Source: Pontibacillus salipaludis (lineage in GTDB: Bacteria > Bacillota > Bacilli > Bacillales > BH030062). From it: 64,000 nucleotides of DNA. This document shows positions 1-8,766 of the stretch, one piece after another; positions within the stretch are counted from its first letter, which is position 1; the number at the start of each line of letters is the position of its first letter. The stretch lies in the NCBI RefSeq assembly GCF_014642405.1, contig NZ_BMIN01000005.1:84727-148726 (forward strand), written 5' to 3'. The notes below the pieces were generated by a model. That model searched no databases. It was not told the DNA's origin and was given only the letters and a program-made list of their open reading frames with translations. Position numbers and translations under genes: made by a program.

Positions 1-366
1 GTGATTAGGCCGTCCTCGCTCGCAATTAAGCCGTGCGCCCGCGTGATTAGGCCGTCCTCGCTCGCAATTAAGCCGTTCGCCTGCGTAATCAGGCCGTGCT
101 CGCTCGTAATTAAGCCGTTCGTCCGCGTAATTAGGCCGTTCTCGCTCGCAATTAAGCCGTTCGCCTGCGTAATTAGGCCGTCCTCGCTCGCAATTAAGCC
201 GTGCTCCGGCGTGATTAGGCCGTCCTCGCTCGCAATTAAGCCGTGCTCCGGCGTGATTAGGCCGTCCTCGCTCGTAATTAAGCCGTGCGCCCGCGCAATC
301 AGGCCGTGCTCCCGCGTAATTAGGCCATGCGCCAGGGGGAATCAGGCTGTCCCCGCTCTCATTTAG
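1..366. repeat. 21-bp tandem repeat array, alternating two unit types
   Basis: About 17 units of 21 bp run from the window edge. Units alternate between a GATTAGGCCGTCCTCGCTC type and a CAATTAAGCCGTGCGCCCG type, which gives a 42-bp higher-order period. Because 21 is a multiple of three, the array is open on the plus strand as a 14-residue repeating peptide (IRPSSLAIKPCARV-like). There is no ribosome binding site, and the array ends in ordinary intergenic sequence, so I treat it as a non-coding minisatellite. The array may continue to the left of the window. Confidence 0.85.
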
Positions 367-547
367 GCCGTCCTCCCAACCCAACCGATCTCCACAAATC
401 TATTTTTTCTCTTTCTTTTCTGAATATTATGTATTGCCACACAACTATAAAGCTCGTATACTCATCATCACATTCTTTTAACGGAATCTTCCTTGTGAGG
501 GATTCCAAATACGTCTTTATACATATTTTTGAAAGTAGGTGGAACGA
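367..547. other. Intergenic region without a recognised gene
   Basis: This is AT-rich sequence between the tandem repeat and the first gene. It presumably carries the promoter of the transporter gene at 548. I see no convincing ORF or RNA structure in it. Confidence 0.6.
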
Positions 548-1744
548 ATGAACGCAGTAGTGGCAAGTTTAATCATGGTTGGCGTTTTAGCCGTTGGAGA
601 GATGGTGTCGTTTAAGACCCGAGCGAAGCTTCCGAGTTTGTTGGTGGCATCGGTTCTCTTCTATATATTAGTTCAATCCGGAGTGGTTCCATCGAATATT
701 ATTGAATCCACGACCTTAACCGCAATCGGTACGGTGATGATCCCGATCTTGCTTGTGCACCTTGGCACAACCGTTCCGCTTGAAGGGTTAAAGCAACAAT
801 ATAAAGCGGTCATTATTTCATTGACAGGCCTTGTATTTTCGGTTCTTTTAATCTTGTTTGTGATCCCGATCTTCTTTGATTTTGAATCAGCCGTAGCAGG
901 CGCGGGGCCTCTGACAGGTGGCTTAATTGCTTATCTTGTTACGTCAGATGCTCTTAAGGAGATGGGCTTTGAGAACCTCGTAACGATCGCAATTTGTGTG
1001 TATATTTTACAAAAGATTATGGGTATGCCGGTGACGTCTTACCTACTCAGAAAATACGCGTATTACTTTAAAGAGTCAGGCGCAGCAGAGCGTCACATGG
1101 CAGCTTCTGTTGTAGCGGATGCAAGCTATGAAGATGAGGAAGCAGAAGCGACCGATCAGGAATCTTCTAAACGCTATCTGTTACCACAGCACTATTTAGA
1201 TAGTCCGTTTATCTTGTTATTCATGATTTTAATTGCGGGTACGATCGCGTATGGACTTGGAGAAGTGACTGGGATTCACCAAAGTATTTATGGCTTAATC
1301 ATTGGTATTGCTGGTTCTTACTTTGGCATCTTCCCGCCAAAAGCACTAGAGCGCGCGAACGCGTTTGGTCTTGCGATGGTGAGCTTACTTTTAATTGTGC
1401 TTGGTTCACTGGCAGATGTGACGCCAGCTCAAATCTGGGACGTGCTTCCGGTGATCTTCTCTGTTATTGCAATCGGTACGGCAGGACTTGTTGTTGGTGG
1501 CTTGATCGCATCAAAATTCCTGAAATGGCATCCGTACAAAGGGATTTCTGTTGCGCTAACGGCGCTTTACGGATTCCCGGCTGATTATCTTTTAGCTCAA
1601 GAGGTCAGTCGTAGTGTTGGCGAAACGGAAGAGGAACAGAATGCAATCTTTGATGATATCTTATCTCCGATGTTGATTGGCGGGTTCGTATCCGTATCAT
1701 CAGCTTCGATCATCATCGCGAGTTTCTTAGTGAAATTACTGTAA
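548..1744 (+). CDS. Polytopic membrane transport protein, family uncertain
   Basis: This 398-residue protein is strongly hydrophobic, with roughly ten membrane segments in two blocks separated by a charged cytoplasmic loop (around residues 190-220, rich in E/D: YEDEEAEATDQESS). That arrangement resembles inverted-repeat secondary carriers such as the glutamate:Na+ symporter (ESS) type, but I cannot fix the family. The ATG at 548 is chosen over the upstream GTG (539) because TAGGTGG sits 5-6 bases before it. The next gene, an amidohydrolase, starts 16 bases after the stop, so the two are probably one operon in which the carrier imports the hydrolase's substrate (inference). Confidence 0.75.
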   Translation: MNAVVASLIMVGVLAVGEMVSFKTRAKLPSLLVASVLFYILVQSGVVPSNIIESTTLTAIGTVMIPILLVHLGTTVPLEGLKQQYKAVIISLTGLVFSVLLILFVIPIFFDFESAVAGAGPLTGGLIAYLVTSDALKEMGFENLVTIAICVYILQKIMGMPVTSYLLRKYAYYFKESGAAERHMAASVVADASYEDEEAEATDQESSKRYLLPQHYLDSPFILLFMILIAGTIAYGLGEVTGIHQSIYGLIIGIAGSYFGIFPPKALERANAFGLAMVSLLLIVLGSLADVTPAQIWDVLPVIFSVIAIGTAGLVVGGLIASKFLKWHPYKGISVALTALYGFPADYLLAQEVSRSVGETEEEQNAIFDDILSPMLIGGFVSVSSASIIIASFLVKLL

Positions 1745-1759
1745 GAGGAGTGTCTTGAA

Positions 1760-3013
1760 ATGGAATTAACGCTAATCAAGAATGGAACAGTCATAGATGG
1801 AACGGGCGGAGAACCTGTAAAGAAAGACATTCTCATCCGCGACAATCGCATTGAAGCACTAGGGCAGCCTAGTGAACTTCCAGAACCAAGTGAAGGAACC
1901 GTTGTGGATGCTGAAGGGAAATATGTGTTGCCTGGGCTTATCGATACCCACGTTCATTTGATGTTCGAATTAGAGGACGGCAACGACACGGTGGAGGAGC
2001 CATTTTCGCTTAAGTTTTATAAAACGGTTCACAATATGAAGAAAACGCTCGATGCTGGTATTACAACCGTGCGGGACTGCGGCTTCACAGATGCTGGGGT
2101 GAAAGATGCGGTGCAAAAAGGGCTCGCACAAGGTCCTCGCATGCAGCTAAGCATTGTGCCGATGACGATTACAGGCGGGCACGGAGACAAATGGATGCTA
2201 TCAGGAATTGATAATTCACAGCGCAGTTATCCAGGTATGCCGGATGGTCGCTGTGACGGTGTTGAAGAAGTCCGGAAGAAATCGCGTGAGATCTTGCGTG
2301 CTGGGGCAGATGTGCTAAAAGTACACGCAACAGGTGGCGTGTTCAGTCCGACAGACCATCCTGAATTTACGCAGTACACGGAAGAAGAGCTTCGCGTTAT
2401 GGTACAAGAAGGGGAATACCGCCGTGGTACAAAAGTGATGGCACACGCTCAAGGGGCAGAAGGAATTAAGAACGCTGTTCGAGCAGGGATTCACTCGATT
2501 GAGCACGGGATCTTTTTAGATGATGAGGCGATCAAGCTGATGCTAGAAAACGGAACGTACCTTGTACCGACATTACTCGCTCCGTTATCTGTGATCGAAG
2601 CGAGCGAGCGCTCTGATAAGATTCCAGAATATGCAGCTCAAAAAGCAAAAGATGTGTACGAGCAGCATAAAGAGAGTATCGCAAAAGCGTATCAGGCCGG
2701 AGTGAAAATCGCGATGGGAACGGATGCTGGCGTGATGCGTCACGGAACAAACCTTCGTGAACTTGGGCTCATGGTCGACGCGGGCATGTCCCCAGAAGAC
2801 ACGATTAAAGCAACAACCAAAGTCGCAGCTGAGTGCATGGGCTGGGGCGATGAGCTTGGTACGTTAGAAGAAGGCAAGCTCGCTGACATAATCGTGACGA
2901 AGACAAATCCTTTGAAAAATGTTCGAAACCTTGAGAAGCAAGAGAACATTGCCTTTGTGATGAAAGACGGGAAAGTGGAAAAGGATCGGTTGAAGAAGCC
3001 TGTGAGAGTGTAA
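1760..3013 (+). CDS. Amidohydrolase-superfamily metal-dependent hydrolase (imidazolonepropionase/prolidase-like)
   Basis: This 417-residue protein has the amidohydrolase layout. A small N-terminal beta-sandwich leads into the metal-binding DTHVH motif (about residues 62-66). A Lys in VLKVHATGG (about 192) follows as candidate carboxylated metal ligand, with His in MAHAQG and IEHG and Asp in MGTDAG as further ligands, then the C-terminal sandwich. It belongs to the cytoplasmic branch that includes imidazolonepropionase-like and Xaa-Pro dipeptidase-like enzymes. The exact substrate cannot be read from sequence. The start is supported by AGAGGAG upstream. It is the second gene after a membrane carrier and is followed by a terminator. 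Confidence 0.85.
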   Translation: MELTLIKNGTVIDGTGGEPVKKDILIRDNRIEALGQPSELPEPSEGTVVDAEGKYVLPGLIDTHVHLMFELEDGNDTVEEPFSLKFYKTVHNMKKTLDAGITTVRDCGFTDAGVKDAVQKGLAQGPRMQLSIVPMTITGGHGDKWMLSGIDNSQRSYPGMPDGRCDGVEEVRKKSREILRAGADVLKVHATGGVFSPTDHPEFTQYTEEELRVMVQEGEYRRGTKVMAHAQGAEGIKNAVRAGIHSIEHGIFLDDEAIKLMLENGTYLVPTLLAPLSVIEASERSDKIPEYAAQKAKDVYEQHKESIAKAYQAGVKIAMGTDAGVMRHGTNLRELGLMVDAGMSPEDTIKATTKVAAECMGWGDELGTLEEGKLADIIVTKTNPLKNVRNLEKQENIAFVMKDGKVEKDRLKKPVRV

Positions 3014-3025
3014 GATTGAACGTTG

Positions 3026-3061
3026 AACCCAGATGAGGCTGGTCGCCTTATCTGGGTTTTT
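3026..3061 (+). terminator. Rho-independent terminator after the amidohydrolase
   Basis: AACCCAGATGAGGC pairs with GCCTTATCTGGGTT around a short loop, followed by a T run. Confidence 0.85.
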
Positions 3062-3104
3062 ACTATGTTATAATGGAAAAAAATGAAAAGTGGGGGGTGA
3101 GGAA

Positions 3105-3260
3105 ATGTGGTTCATGGTCTTGTTTACGTTTTTGGTTCTATTTGCTCTAACGTCCTCGTTTAATATTTTATTAAAGACAACGGAAAAGAAGCATTGGGTT
3201 ATTTCCTTTTTCCTTAGTGTTGGTTTATCCGTTATTTTTACAGTGGGTCTTGCAGGGTAA
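3105..3260 (+). CDS. Small two-helix membrane protein, 51 aa
   Basis: This short ORF has a very good ribosome binding site (GGGGGGTGAGG, 4-5 bases before ATG). The peptide has two hydrophobic helices, about residues 2-16 and 32-50, joined by a basic/polar turn containing KTTEKKH. It is followed at once by a terminator hairpin, so it looks like a free-standing transcription unit. I do not recognise the family. Small double-pass proteins of this kind are common and poorly characterised in Bacillaceae. Confidence 0.6.
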   Translation: MWFMVLFTFLVLFALTSSFNILLKTTEKKHWVISFFLSVGLSVIFTVGLAG

Positions 3261-3269
3261 CTCATTCTT

Positions 3270-3301
3270 GATCACATCCATTTAGGGTGTGATCTGTTTT
3301 T
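3270..3301 (+). terminator. Terminator after the 51-aa membrane protein
   Basis: GATCACATCC pairs with GGGTGTGATC (one G-T pair) and is followed by TGTTTTTG. Confidence 0.75.
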
Positions 3302-3401
3302 GTGAACCGAAGGGAAGAGCTGGTTATAAAGAGGAATTCGGGATCGTTAAGTTGAAATGTGTAGAAGTAACGATATGGAATTTTTAAGGAGGAATCAATT
3401 G

Positions 3402-5201
3402 ATGCAGTTTAAAAAGCCAGATGTTGAGCAATTTTTTCAAACGTATGGGATCCAAACGTTTGCTGTCAGTCCGGATGAAACGCAGCTTGTCTTTAGTACG
3501 AACTTAAACGGTAAGTATAACGTGTGGGGGATGGATTTACCGAATACATTTCCTTACCCGTTAACGTTTCATAATCAAAGTACGGACGAACTTGTCTATA
3601 GTGAAAAGGGTGATTATGTTCTAGCGGTTAGTGATGAGGATGGGGATGAAGATGGGCAAATCTATGCCATTCCCTCACAAGGTGGAGAGCTTAAGCCGGT
3701 ACGTAAAGTGGAAGGAGCTAAACACTTCGGCCCGATGCTTTCAGAGGACGGCAAGCGTTTGTTCTACACATCGACTAAAGATGATCCTACCTTTATGAAA
3801 TCGTATGTGTATCATCTTGACACAGATAAGGAAGAAATCATTTTACACGGGGATAAGGGGGCGACCGCTCTTATCGATAAGAGTCCTTCAGAGGAGCGAT
3901 TTCTTTATTTCAAATTTTTCGCTAACACCTATACCCTTGCCTATGTAAAGTCTGGCGAAGAGGACCTTCTTCTTACCCCGGAAACAGAAGATCAGCATAC
4001 GGTCTCTGGTGGTGTGTTTGTGTCGGAGTCTGAAATTTATCTGATCACGAATTATAATAGTGACTTCTCTTATTTAAGTAGATATAACATAGATGCGAAG
4101 ACTTTCGAAAGAGTACTTAAGCTCGAGAAGGAAGATTTAGTGGATGTGAAGTTTGATGAATCAACGGACTCCTTGTATCTTGTTAGTCAAAAAGGTGTCA
4201 GAACTTATTTATACAACTACGACTTGAAGGCTCAACGAGTAGAGCGAATTGAAGCACCTGTCAGCATAATAGATGAGATCGTCGTCGCTCGTTCTGGAAG
4301 TATTTATGTGCGCGGGAATGATGCAACGGTTCCGATGAACATCTATAAGAGGGAAGGGGAGCGCTGGGTTACGCTTACAAACTTCGGTGTTCCGGGAGTA
4401 AAAGAAGAAGAATTGATTGCCCCTGAAGTGGTCACCTATCCGTCCTTTGACGGCCTTCCAATTGAGGCGCTTTTATATCGTCCGAAAAAAGAAGTAGATA
4501 ATGGGCATACGATTCTATGGCCGCACGGGGGGCCACAGGCAGCAGAGCAAGTCAGGTTCCGCTCTTTATTCTCGTTTCTTGTGTATTCTGGCTACACGTT
4601 GTTTGCTCCGAATTTCAGAGGATCAACAGGATATGGGCTTGAGTTTGTGAAGAAAGTTGAAGGAGATTGGGGAGGCGGTCCTCGTCTTGATAACGTGGCT
4701 GGATTGGAGTGGCTGCTCGAGCAAGGCTACGCCTCACGCGATAAGATCTTTTTAATGGGCGGTAGCTACGGAGGTTATATGGCGTTATTGCTTCATGGAC
4801 GAAACGGAGACTATTTTAAAGCTGTAGTTGATATTTTTGGGCCAAGTGATTTATTTAGCTTTATCGATTCTGTTCCTGAACATTGGAAGCCGGCAATGGC
4901 TCAAATTGTTGGAGACCCAATTAAGGATAAGGAGAAGTTAACAGAGGATTCTCCTATTCAATATGTGGATTCAATGGCCAAGCCGATGCTTGTCATTCAA
5001 GGGGCTAAGGACCCTCGTGTCGTACAGGCAGAATCGGATCAGCTTGTTGCTGCCTTGAAAGAGAAAGGGCGCGATGTGGAGTATATTGTGTTAGAAGATG
5101 AGGGCCATGGATTTTCGAAGAAGGAAAATGAGATGATGGTGTACCGAAAAGTGCTGGAGTTTTTGGAGCAGCATGTCGGGGTTGGTGTGGTGAAGAGTTA
5201 G
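3402..5201 (+). CDS. S9-family serine peptidase (prolyl oligopeptidase / acylaminoacyl-peptidase type)
   Basis: The protein is 599 residues long. The N-terminal two thirds form a beta-propeller-like region with repeated SPDE/SEDG-type blades. The C-terminal alpha/beta-hydrolase domain shows the Ser nucleophile in GGSYGGYMA (about residue 460), the Asp in GAKDPRV (about 546) and the His in EGHGF (about 578), plus the oxyanion segment WPHGGP. No signal peptide is visible, so it probably acts on peptides in the cytoplasm. I place the start at the ATG at 3402 because AAGGAGG lies 9 bases upstream; the more upstream in-frame codons lack one. It is monocistronic, with terminators on both sides. Confidence 0.9.
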   Translation: MQFKKPDVEQFFQTYGIQTFAVSPDETQLVFSTNLNGKYNVWGMDLPNTFPYPLTFHNQSTDELVYSEKGDYVLAVSDEDGDEDGQIYAIPSQGGELKPVRKVEGAKHFGPMLSEDGKRLFYTSTKDDPTFMKSYVYHLDTDKEEIILHGDKGATALIDKSPSEERFLYFKFFANTYTLAYVKSGEEDLLLTPETEDQHTVSGGVFVSESEIYLITNYNSDFSYLSRYNIDAKTFERVLKLEKEDLVDVKFDESTDSLYLVSQKGVRTYLYNYDLKAQRVERIEAPVSIIDEIVVARSGSIYVRGNDATVPMNIYKREGERWVTLTNFGVPGVKEEELIAPEVVTYPSFDGLPIEALLYRPKKEVDNGHTILWPHGGPQAAEQVRFRSLFSFLVYSGYTLFAPNFRGSTGYGLEFVKKVEGDWGGGPRLDNVAGLEWLLEQGYASRDKIFLMGGSYGGYMALLLHGRNGDYFKAVVDIFGPSDLFSFIDSVPEHWKPAMAQIVGDPIKDKEKLTEDSPIQYVDSMAKPMLVIQGAKDPRVVQAESDQLVAALKEKGRDVEYIVLEDEGHGFSKKENEMMVYRKVLEFLEQHVGVGVVKS

Positions 5202-5256
5202 GCGCATAATAGTTACTCTGGGGTCTGACACTAGACTTGTAAACTAGGAATCACAC

Positions 5257-5296
5257 AAAAACGCTTCAAACCTATCAATAGGTTTGAAGCGTTTTT
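5257..5296 (+). terminator. Terminator between convergent genes
   Basis: Near-perfect hairpin AAAAACGCTTCAAACCTAT / ATAGGTTTGAAGCGTTTTT. Its A and T runs on opposite sides let it work in both directions, serving the S9 peptidase gene and the minus-strand gene at 5310. Confidence 0.9.
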
Positions 5297-5309
5297 CTTC
5301 GCTATGACG

Positions 5310-5549
5310 TTAGTAGATGATAAGCACTAATAGAGCAGTCACAATAGGTAGAGGCAGCCATCCGTAGTCAAGCATCTTGTTGTTGGTGTGACGATCCATG
5401 TTATGTTTTTGTGTCAGGTGTTGAATGAGGCTGTATGTTGCAGAGATGAGGAAAAAGTTAAGATAATCTAATGTATTGGTCATTAAAAGAGACAAGATAA
5501 CCACACAATAGATGATTGCGCGAAGCATCGGTAATTTAATAAGAGACAT
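5310..5549 (-). CDS. Small membrane protein, 79 aa, unknown function
   Basis: The ORF encodes a hydrophobic protein with about three membrane segments (AIIYCVVILSLLM, FFLISATYSLI, LPIVTALLVLIIY). The start at 5549 is preceded by AGGAGTGAG on the minus strand, which fits better than the longer in-frame extension. It ends at the bidirectional terminator shared with the S9 peptidase gene. I do not recognise a family. Confidence 0.6.
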   Translation of the reverse strand: MSLIKLPMLRAIIYCVVILSLLMTNTLDYLNFFLISATYSLIQHLTQKHNMDRHTNNKMLDYGWLPLPIVTALLVLIIY

Positions 5550-5589
5550 GGACTCACTCCTGGTCGTATTAGTGAAGCATGGTTTCATT

Positions 5590-6003
5590 GATTATAGAAA
5601 ATTATTTTAGTATTTCTAAAATATGTAACAACCTAAGCCCGATGTTCTCAAATTATGAAATGGATTTCAATGTTCTTATTGTCTGCTAAAAGACAAAATT
5701 CTTATGTCAGCATACTTGGCTATTAGTATGAAAAGGCTTTCCCTACTATACTTAATAATGGTTCTATTATCTGACTATTTAGCGAAAGAAAATGGATCTT
5801 GTCATACAAGATCTTCCTCTTTATAATTTGTATGTACCTTGTTTAATAGAAACGTTCTGTTGAGATGTTTATACATGTCTTTAATCAGACAATAAAAGAT
5901 AAGGTTGTATCGGTTGGCTAGCTCTCTAATGAAAGGATGAGACCCTCATACATGGGAGTCTGATGGACTTCAAAGGAAGGCTGGTTCTATATTGAGGAGG
6001 AAC
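5590..6003. other. Intergenic region, no recognised element
   Basis: About 400 bp of AT-rich sequence between a minus-strand and a plus-strand gene, presumably holding two promoters. A short hairpin (AGACCCTCATACATGGGAGTCT, 5939-5962 region) lies about 45 bases before the downstream start codon. I could not match it to a known leader. Confidence 0.4.
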
Positions 6004-6009
6004 ATGCTT

Positions 6010-6546
6010 ATGGCATTACCAATTGAGGGAAATTGGTTCACCAAATTTGTAAACGTATTTATGGGCGTGATCGGAATACTATTTGTATCCGCAGCGCTTG
6101 ACGGGACGATTAAACTTTCTATCTATGAATGTATTGGGTATCCGCTTGCTGCCATTCTATTTGCGTGGGCAGGACGTAAAGGATCGGAAAGTGAGGCAGG
6201 TAAATCTGTAAGTGACTATGCGGTTAGATTGTTACCGATTGTGCTGATTATTGTTACTTATTATACAGACCAGGCACTTGGTGGAACGCTTATAAAGATT
6301 GAAGAACCTTGGAGTGCCTTTACGGCTCTCATCATCGGTGTACTGTTAGTTTTATATTTTGCAAGATGGATTGGATTAGCATACAGTGTAATCATCTTAG
6401 CTCTAGCGTTTGCGTTTGAGTTGTTTGTAGATGCATTTGAATTCGCGGATGACGACTGGAATGTATATATGTACGTCTTGGCACTCGTGCTCATCTTCTT
6501 CCTGTTTGGGAAGACAGATGATCGTAACAATAGTGCTAATATGTAG
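6010..6546 (+). CDS. Integral membrane protein, 178 aa, unknown function
   Basis: The protein has about six short hydrophobic segments (for example FVNVFMGVIGILFVSAAL, YPLAAILFAWAG, LLPIVLIIVTYY, ALIIGVLLVLYFA and a C-terminal MYVLALVLIFFLFG) and a short polar tail. GAGGAGG at 5994-6000 favours the ATG at 6010; the ATG at 6004 would leave only three bases of spacing. A strong terminator follows, so it is probably transcribed alone. No family is recognised. Confidence 0.65.
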   Translation: MALPIEGNWFTKFVNVFMGVIGILFVSAALDGTIKLSIYECIGYPLAAILFAWAGRKGSESEAGKSVSDYAVRLLPIVLIIVTYYTDQALGGTLIKIEEPWSAFTALIIGVLLVLYFARWIGLAYSVIILALAFAFELFVDAFEFADDDWNVYMYVLALVLIFFLFGKTDDRNNSANM

Positions 6547-6547
6547 G

Positions 6548-6587
6548 AAAACCCTCGTTATGACACTCGTCATAACGAGGGTTTTTT
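6548..6587 (+). terminator. Strong terminator
   Basis: AAAACCCTCGTTATGAC pairs perfectly with GTCATAACGAGGGTTTT around a short loop, followed by a T run. Confidence 0.93.
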
Positions 6588-6590
6588 AAT

Positions 6591-6871
6591 GCTTTAGCGC
6601 TGTGCAGAGAAGACGGGTGTCAGGCACGCTTTAGTGCTGTGCAGAGAAGCAGGGTGCCAGGCACGCTTTAGCGCTGTGCAGAGAAGCAGGGTGCCAGACA
6701 CGCTTTAGCGCTGTGCAGAGAAGACGGGTGCCAGACACGCTTTAGTGCTGTGCAGAGAAGCAGGGTGCCAGACACGCTTTAGCGCTGTGCAGAGAAGCAG
6801 GGTGCCAGACACGCTTTAGCGCTGTGCAGAGAAGCAGGGTGCCAGACACCCTTTAATACTGTGCAGCGATG
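6591..6871. repeat. 37-bp direct tandem repeat array, 7.5 copies, carrying the GTGCCAGACAC element
   Basis: Seven consecutive 37-bp units, each GCTTTAG(C/T)GCTGTGCAGAG-AAG..GGGTGCCAGACAC, run without spacers. An eighth, degenerate half unit follows (CCTTTAATACTGTGCAGCGATG). The GTGCCAGACAC core recurs at seven other places in the window. There are no unique spacers, so this is not a CRISPR array. Confidence 0.95.
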
Positions 6872-6948
6872 AGGTGGGGCGTTTGTGTTGCGGGGAGTAG
6901 TCAGAAAGTTTATACTTTTTTCGAATTCATTTGTGAAGGGGTGAGAGT

Positions 6949-8010
6949 ATGGAGAAGTTGTTGAAGACGTTAACGGAACTGCATGGACCTAGTGGTTATG
7001 AGCAGGAGGTTTCGTATTACATACAGGAGAAGATGAGGTCTGTGCTTGATGAGGTGACAGTGGACGGCATTGGCAATGTGACGGCTCGTATGAAAGGCAG
7101 TAAGCCAGGACCTACCGTTTTAGTGACGGCTCATATGGACGAGGTCGGGTTTATTGTGAAGAAGATTGAGCCCAATGGCCTTCTCAGGTTCGAGAAGCTT
7201 GGAGGGCATGATGACCGGATTTTGTTGGCGCAGAAGGTACGAGTTAAAGGTCGTTATGGCTTGAAGCGGGGAGTTATTGGGACAATCCCAGCGCATTATC
7301 AAAAGTTTGATGATGCAGGGCGCGTGCGTAAACATCATGAACTGTATATTGACGTTGGTGCTCGTTCGAAAGAAGAAGTCGCAAAGCTTGGAATTGATGT
7401 GGGTAGCACGGTGACGTGGGCTTCTGAGCTTGAGTATTTGGGGGACGAAGAGACGGGTAGGTTTGTTGGAAAGTCGCTTGATGACCGCGCTGGCTGTGCC
7501 GTCTTAATGAAACTAGTTGAGGAGCTTAAGGATCGTGATTTTGCCGGAGAAGTTGTTGCCCTCTTTACTGTTCAAGAAGAGGTTGGACTTCGGGGAGCTC
7601 AAGTCGGTCTAGCACCCGTTGGTTGTGACGTAGCGATTGCCCTTGATGCTACGGTAACAAGTGATACGCTAGAGGCATTGCTCGACGACACACTTCAACT
7701 TGGAGGTGGAGCAGGCATTAAAATTCTCGACATGAGCTTAATTGCTCACCCAACTGTAAAAGATCATTTTATACAGCTTGCTGAGAAAGAGAGCATACCT
7801 TATCAACCTGAGCTGTTCACAGGTATTGGGACAGATGGAGGGGCAGTTGCCCTTGCGAATAAAGGAGTACCGACTGGTGTTCTATCTATCCCCTCTCGCT
7901 ACTCTCATGCGCCGGTAGAAGTGATAGATATGGAAGATTTGAGGGCTGTACAGCAGTTGTTAGTGGCTTTTGTGAAAGGGAATGATGAAGAGTCAACGTT
8001 TGCGTTTTAA
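6949..8010 (+). CDS. M42-family metallo-aminopeptidase (glutamyl aminopeptidase/FrvX-like)
   Basis: The protein is 353 residues long, the usual size for M42. Metal-ligand motifs are in order: VTAHMDEVG (His about 66), KSLDDRAG (bridging Asp about 182), FTVQEEVGLRGA (catalytic Glu pair about 214-215), ALDAT and YSHAPVE (His about 323). Members form large tetrahedral cytoplasmic complexes that trim N-terminal residues from peptides. A GAAGGGGTGAG ribosome binding site precedes the ATG. The oxidoreductase gene begins 20 bases downstream, so the two are probably co-transcribed. Confidence 0.93.
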   Translation: MEKLLKTLTELHGPSGYEQEVSYYIQEKMRSVLDEVTVDGIGNVTARMKGSKPGPTVLVTAHMDEVGFIVKKIEPNGLLRFEKLGGHDDRILLAQKVRVKGRYGLKRGVIGTIPAHYQKFDDAGRVRKHHELYIDVGARSKEEVAKLGIDVGSTVTWASELEYLGDEETGRFVGKSLDDRAGCAVLMKLVEELKDRDFAGEVVALFTVQEEVGLRGAQVGLAPVGCDVAIALDATVTSDTLEALLDDTLQLGGGAGIKILDMSLIAHPTVKDHFIQLAEKESIPYQPELFTGIGTDGGAVALANKGVPTGVLSIPSRYSHAPVEVIDMEDLRAVQQLLVAFVKGNDEESTFAF

Positions 8011-8030
8011 AACATGAGAGGAGGGAGAAC

Positions 8031-8585
8031 ATGAACGTTCTCATTATTAATGGGCATGAGTACTATGAGCATTCAAAGGGACGGTTGAATGATACGATGT
8101 TTGAAGAGTTAATCCACCTTTTCCAGTCTGACTTTGAAGTGGAAACAAGCGTCCTTAAAGACGGTTTCGATAAAGAGGAAGAACAAAACAAAGTATTCTG
8201 GGCTGATCTCATCATTTATCAAACGCCTATTTATAATTACAGCGTACCTGCGCTCTTTAAGAAATACATTGATGTTACACATGAGCACGGAGTGTATTTT
8301 AGCGGGGGCACAACTGAGTATGGAATTGGGGGAGGGTTATTAGGCGGAAAGCGTTACATGTTCTCGACAACATGGAACGCACCTGAACGAGCTTTCCACG
8401 ACAAAGATCAATTTTTTGAAGGGAAAGGTGTGGATGACATCTTGTTTCATCTCCATTTAAGTCATAAGTATGCGGGGATGACGAGGGTGGACACCTTCTC
8501 ATGTTTTGATGTGAAAAAGCATCCAGACATTGAGCGGTATCGGAATGATTTGGCAGACCATCTGAGGAAACATGTTTTGTCTTAA
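8031..8585 (+). CDS. Flavodoxin-fold NAD(P)H oxidoreductase (MdaB/YwrO-like)
   Basis: This 184-residue protein is of the Flavodoxin_2 type. It has an N-terminal LIINGHEYYEHSKGRLN nucleotide/flavin loop, the YQTPIYNYSVPALFKKYID segment and GGLLGGKRYMFSTTWNAP near the flavin site. Family members reduce quinones or nitro compounds with NAD(P)H. It is paralogous to the protein encoded at 57885-58436 on the minus strand, which shares the INGHE, GRLN, KRYMFSTTWNAP-like and DVxKxPDI segments. GAGAGGAGGGAG precedes the ATG. Confidence 0.88.
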   Translation: MNVLIINGHEYYEHSKGRLNDTMFEELIHLFQSDFEVETSVLKDGFDKEEEQNKVFWADLIIYQTPIYNYSVPALFKKYIDVTHEHGVYFSGGTTEYGIGGGLLGGKRYMFSTTWNAPERAFHDKDQFFEGKGVDDILFHLHLSHKYAGMTRVDTFSCFDVKKHPDIERYRNDLADHLRKHVLS

Positions 8586-8766
8586 GTCTTCTCTAAACCG
8601 AACAAGGAGCAACAGTTTTTGAACCATACCGATCGAATACGCAACTATTGCCCTAGAATTTTGGAGAAAATAAAAGATAAAAGGTCCATCGTGCCTCGGG
8701 CAAGTAGACACCTTCTCTTCCTACCTTTACAATAGAAGCAATACCCTACGTAAAAGGAGAACGGAT

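Noticed and set aside
1-366. 121-residue repetitive protein
   Set aside because: No start signal, no ribosome binding site, and the frame stays open only because the repeat unit is 21 bases long.
5590-6003. Riboswitch or T-box leader before the 178-residue membrane protein
   Set aside because: Only a short hairpin near 5940-5962 is visible, with no known aptamer signature or leader terminator.
6591-6871. CRISPR array
   Set aside because: The 37-bp units abut each other without unique spacers, and no cas genes are in the window.
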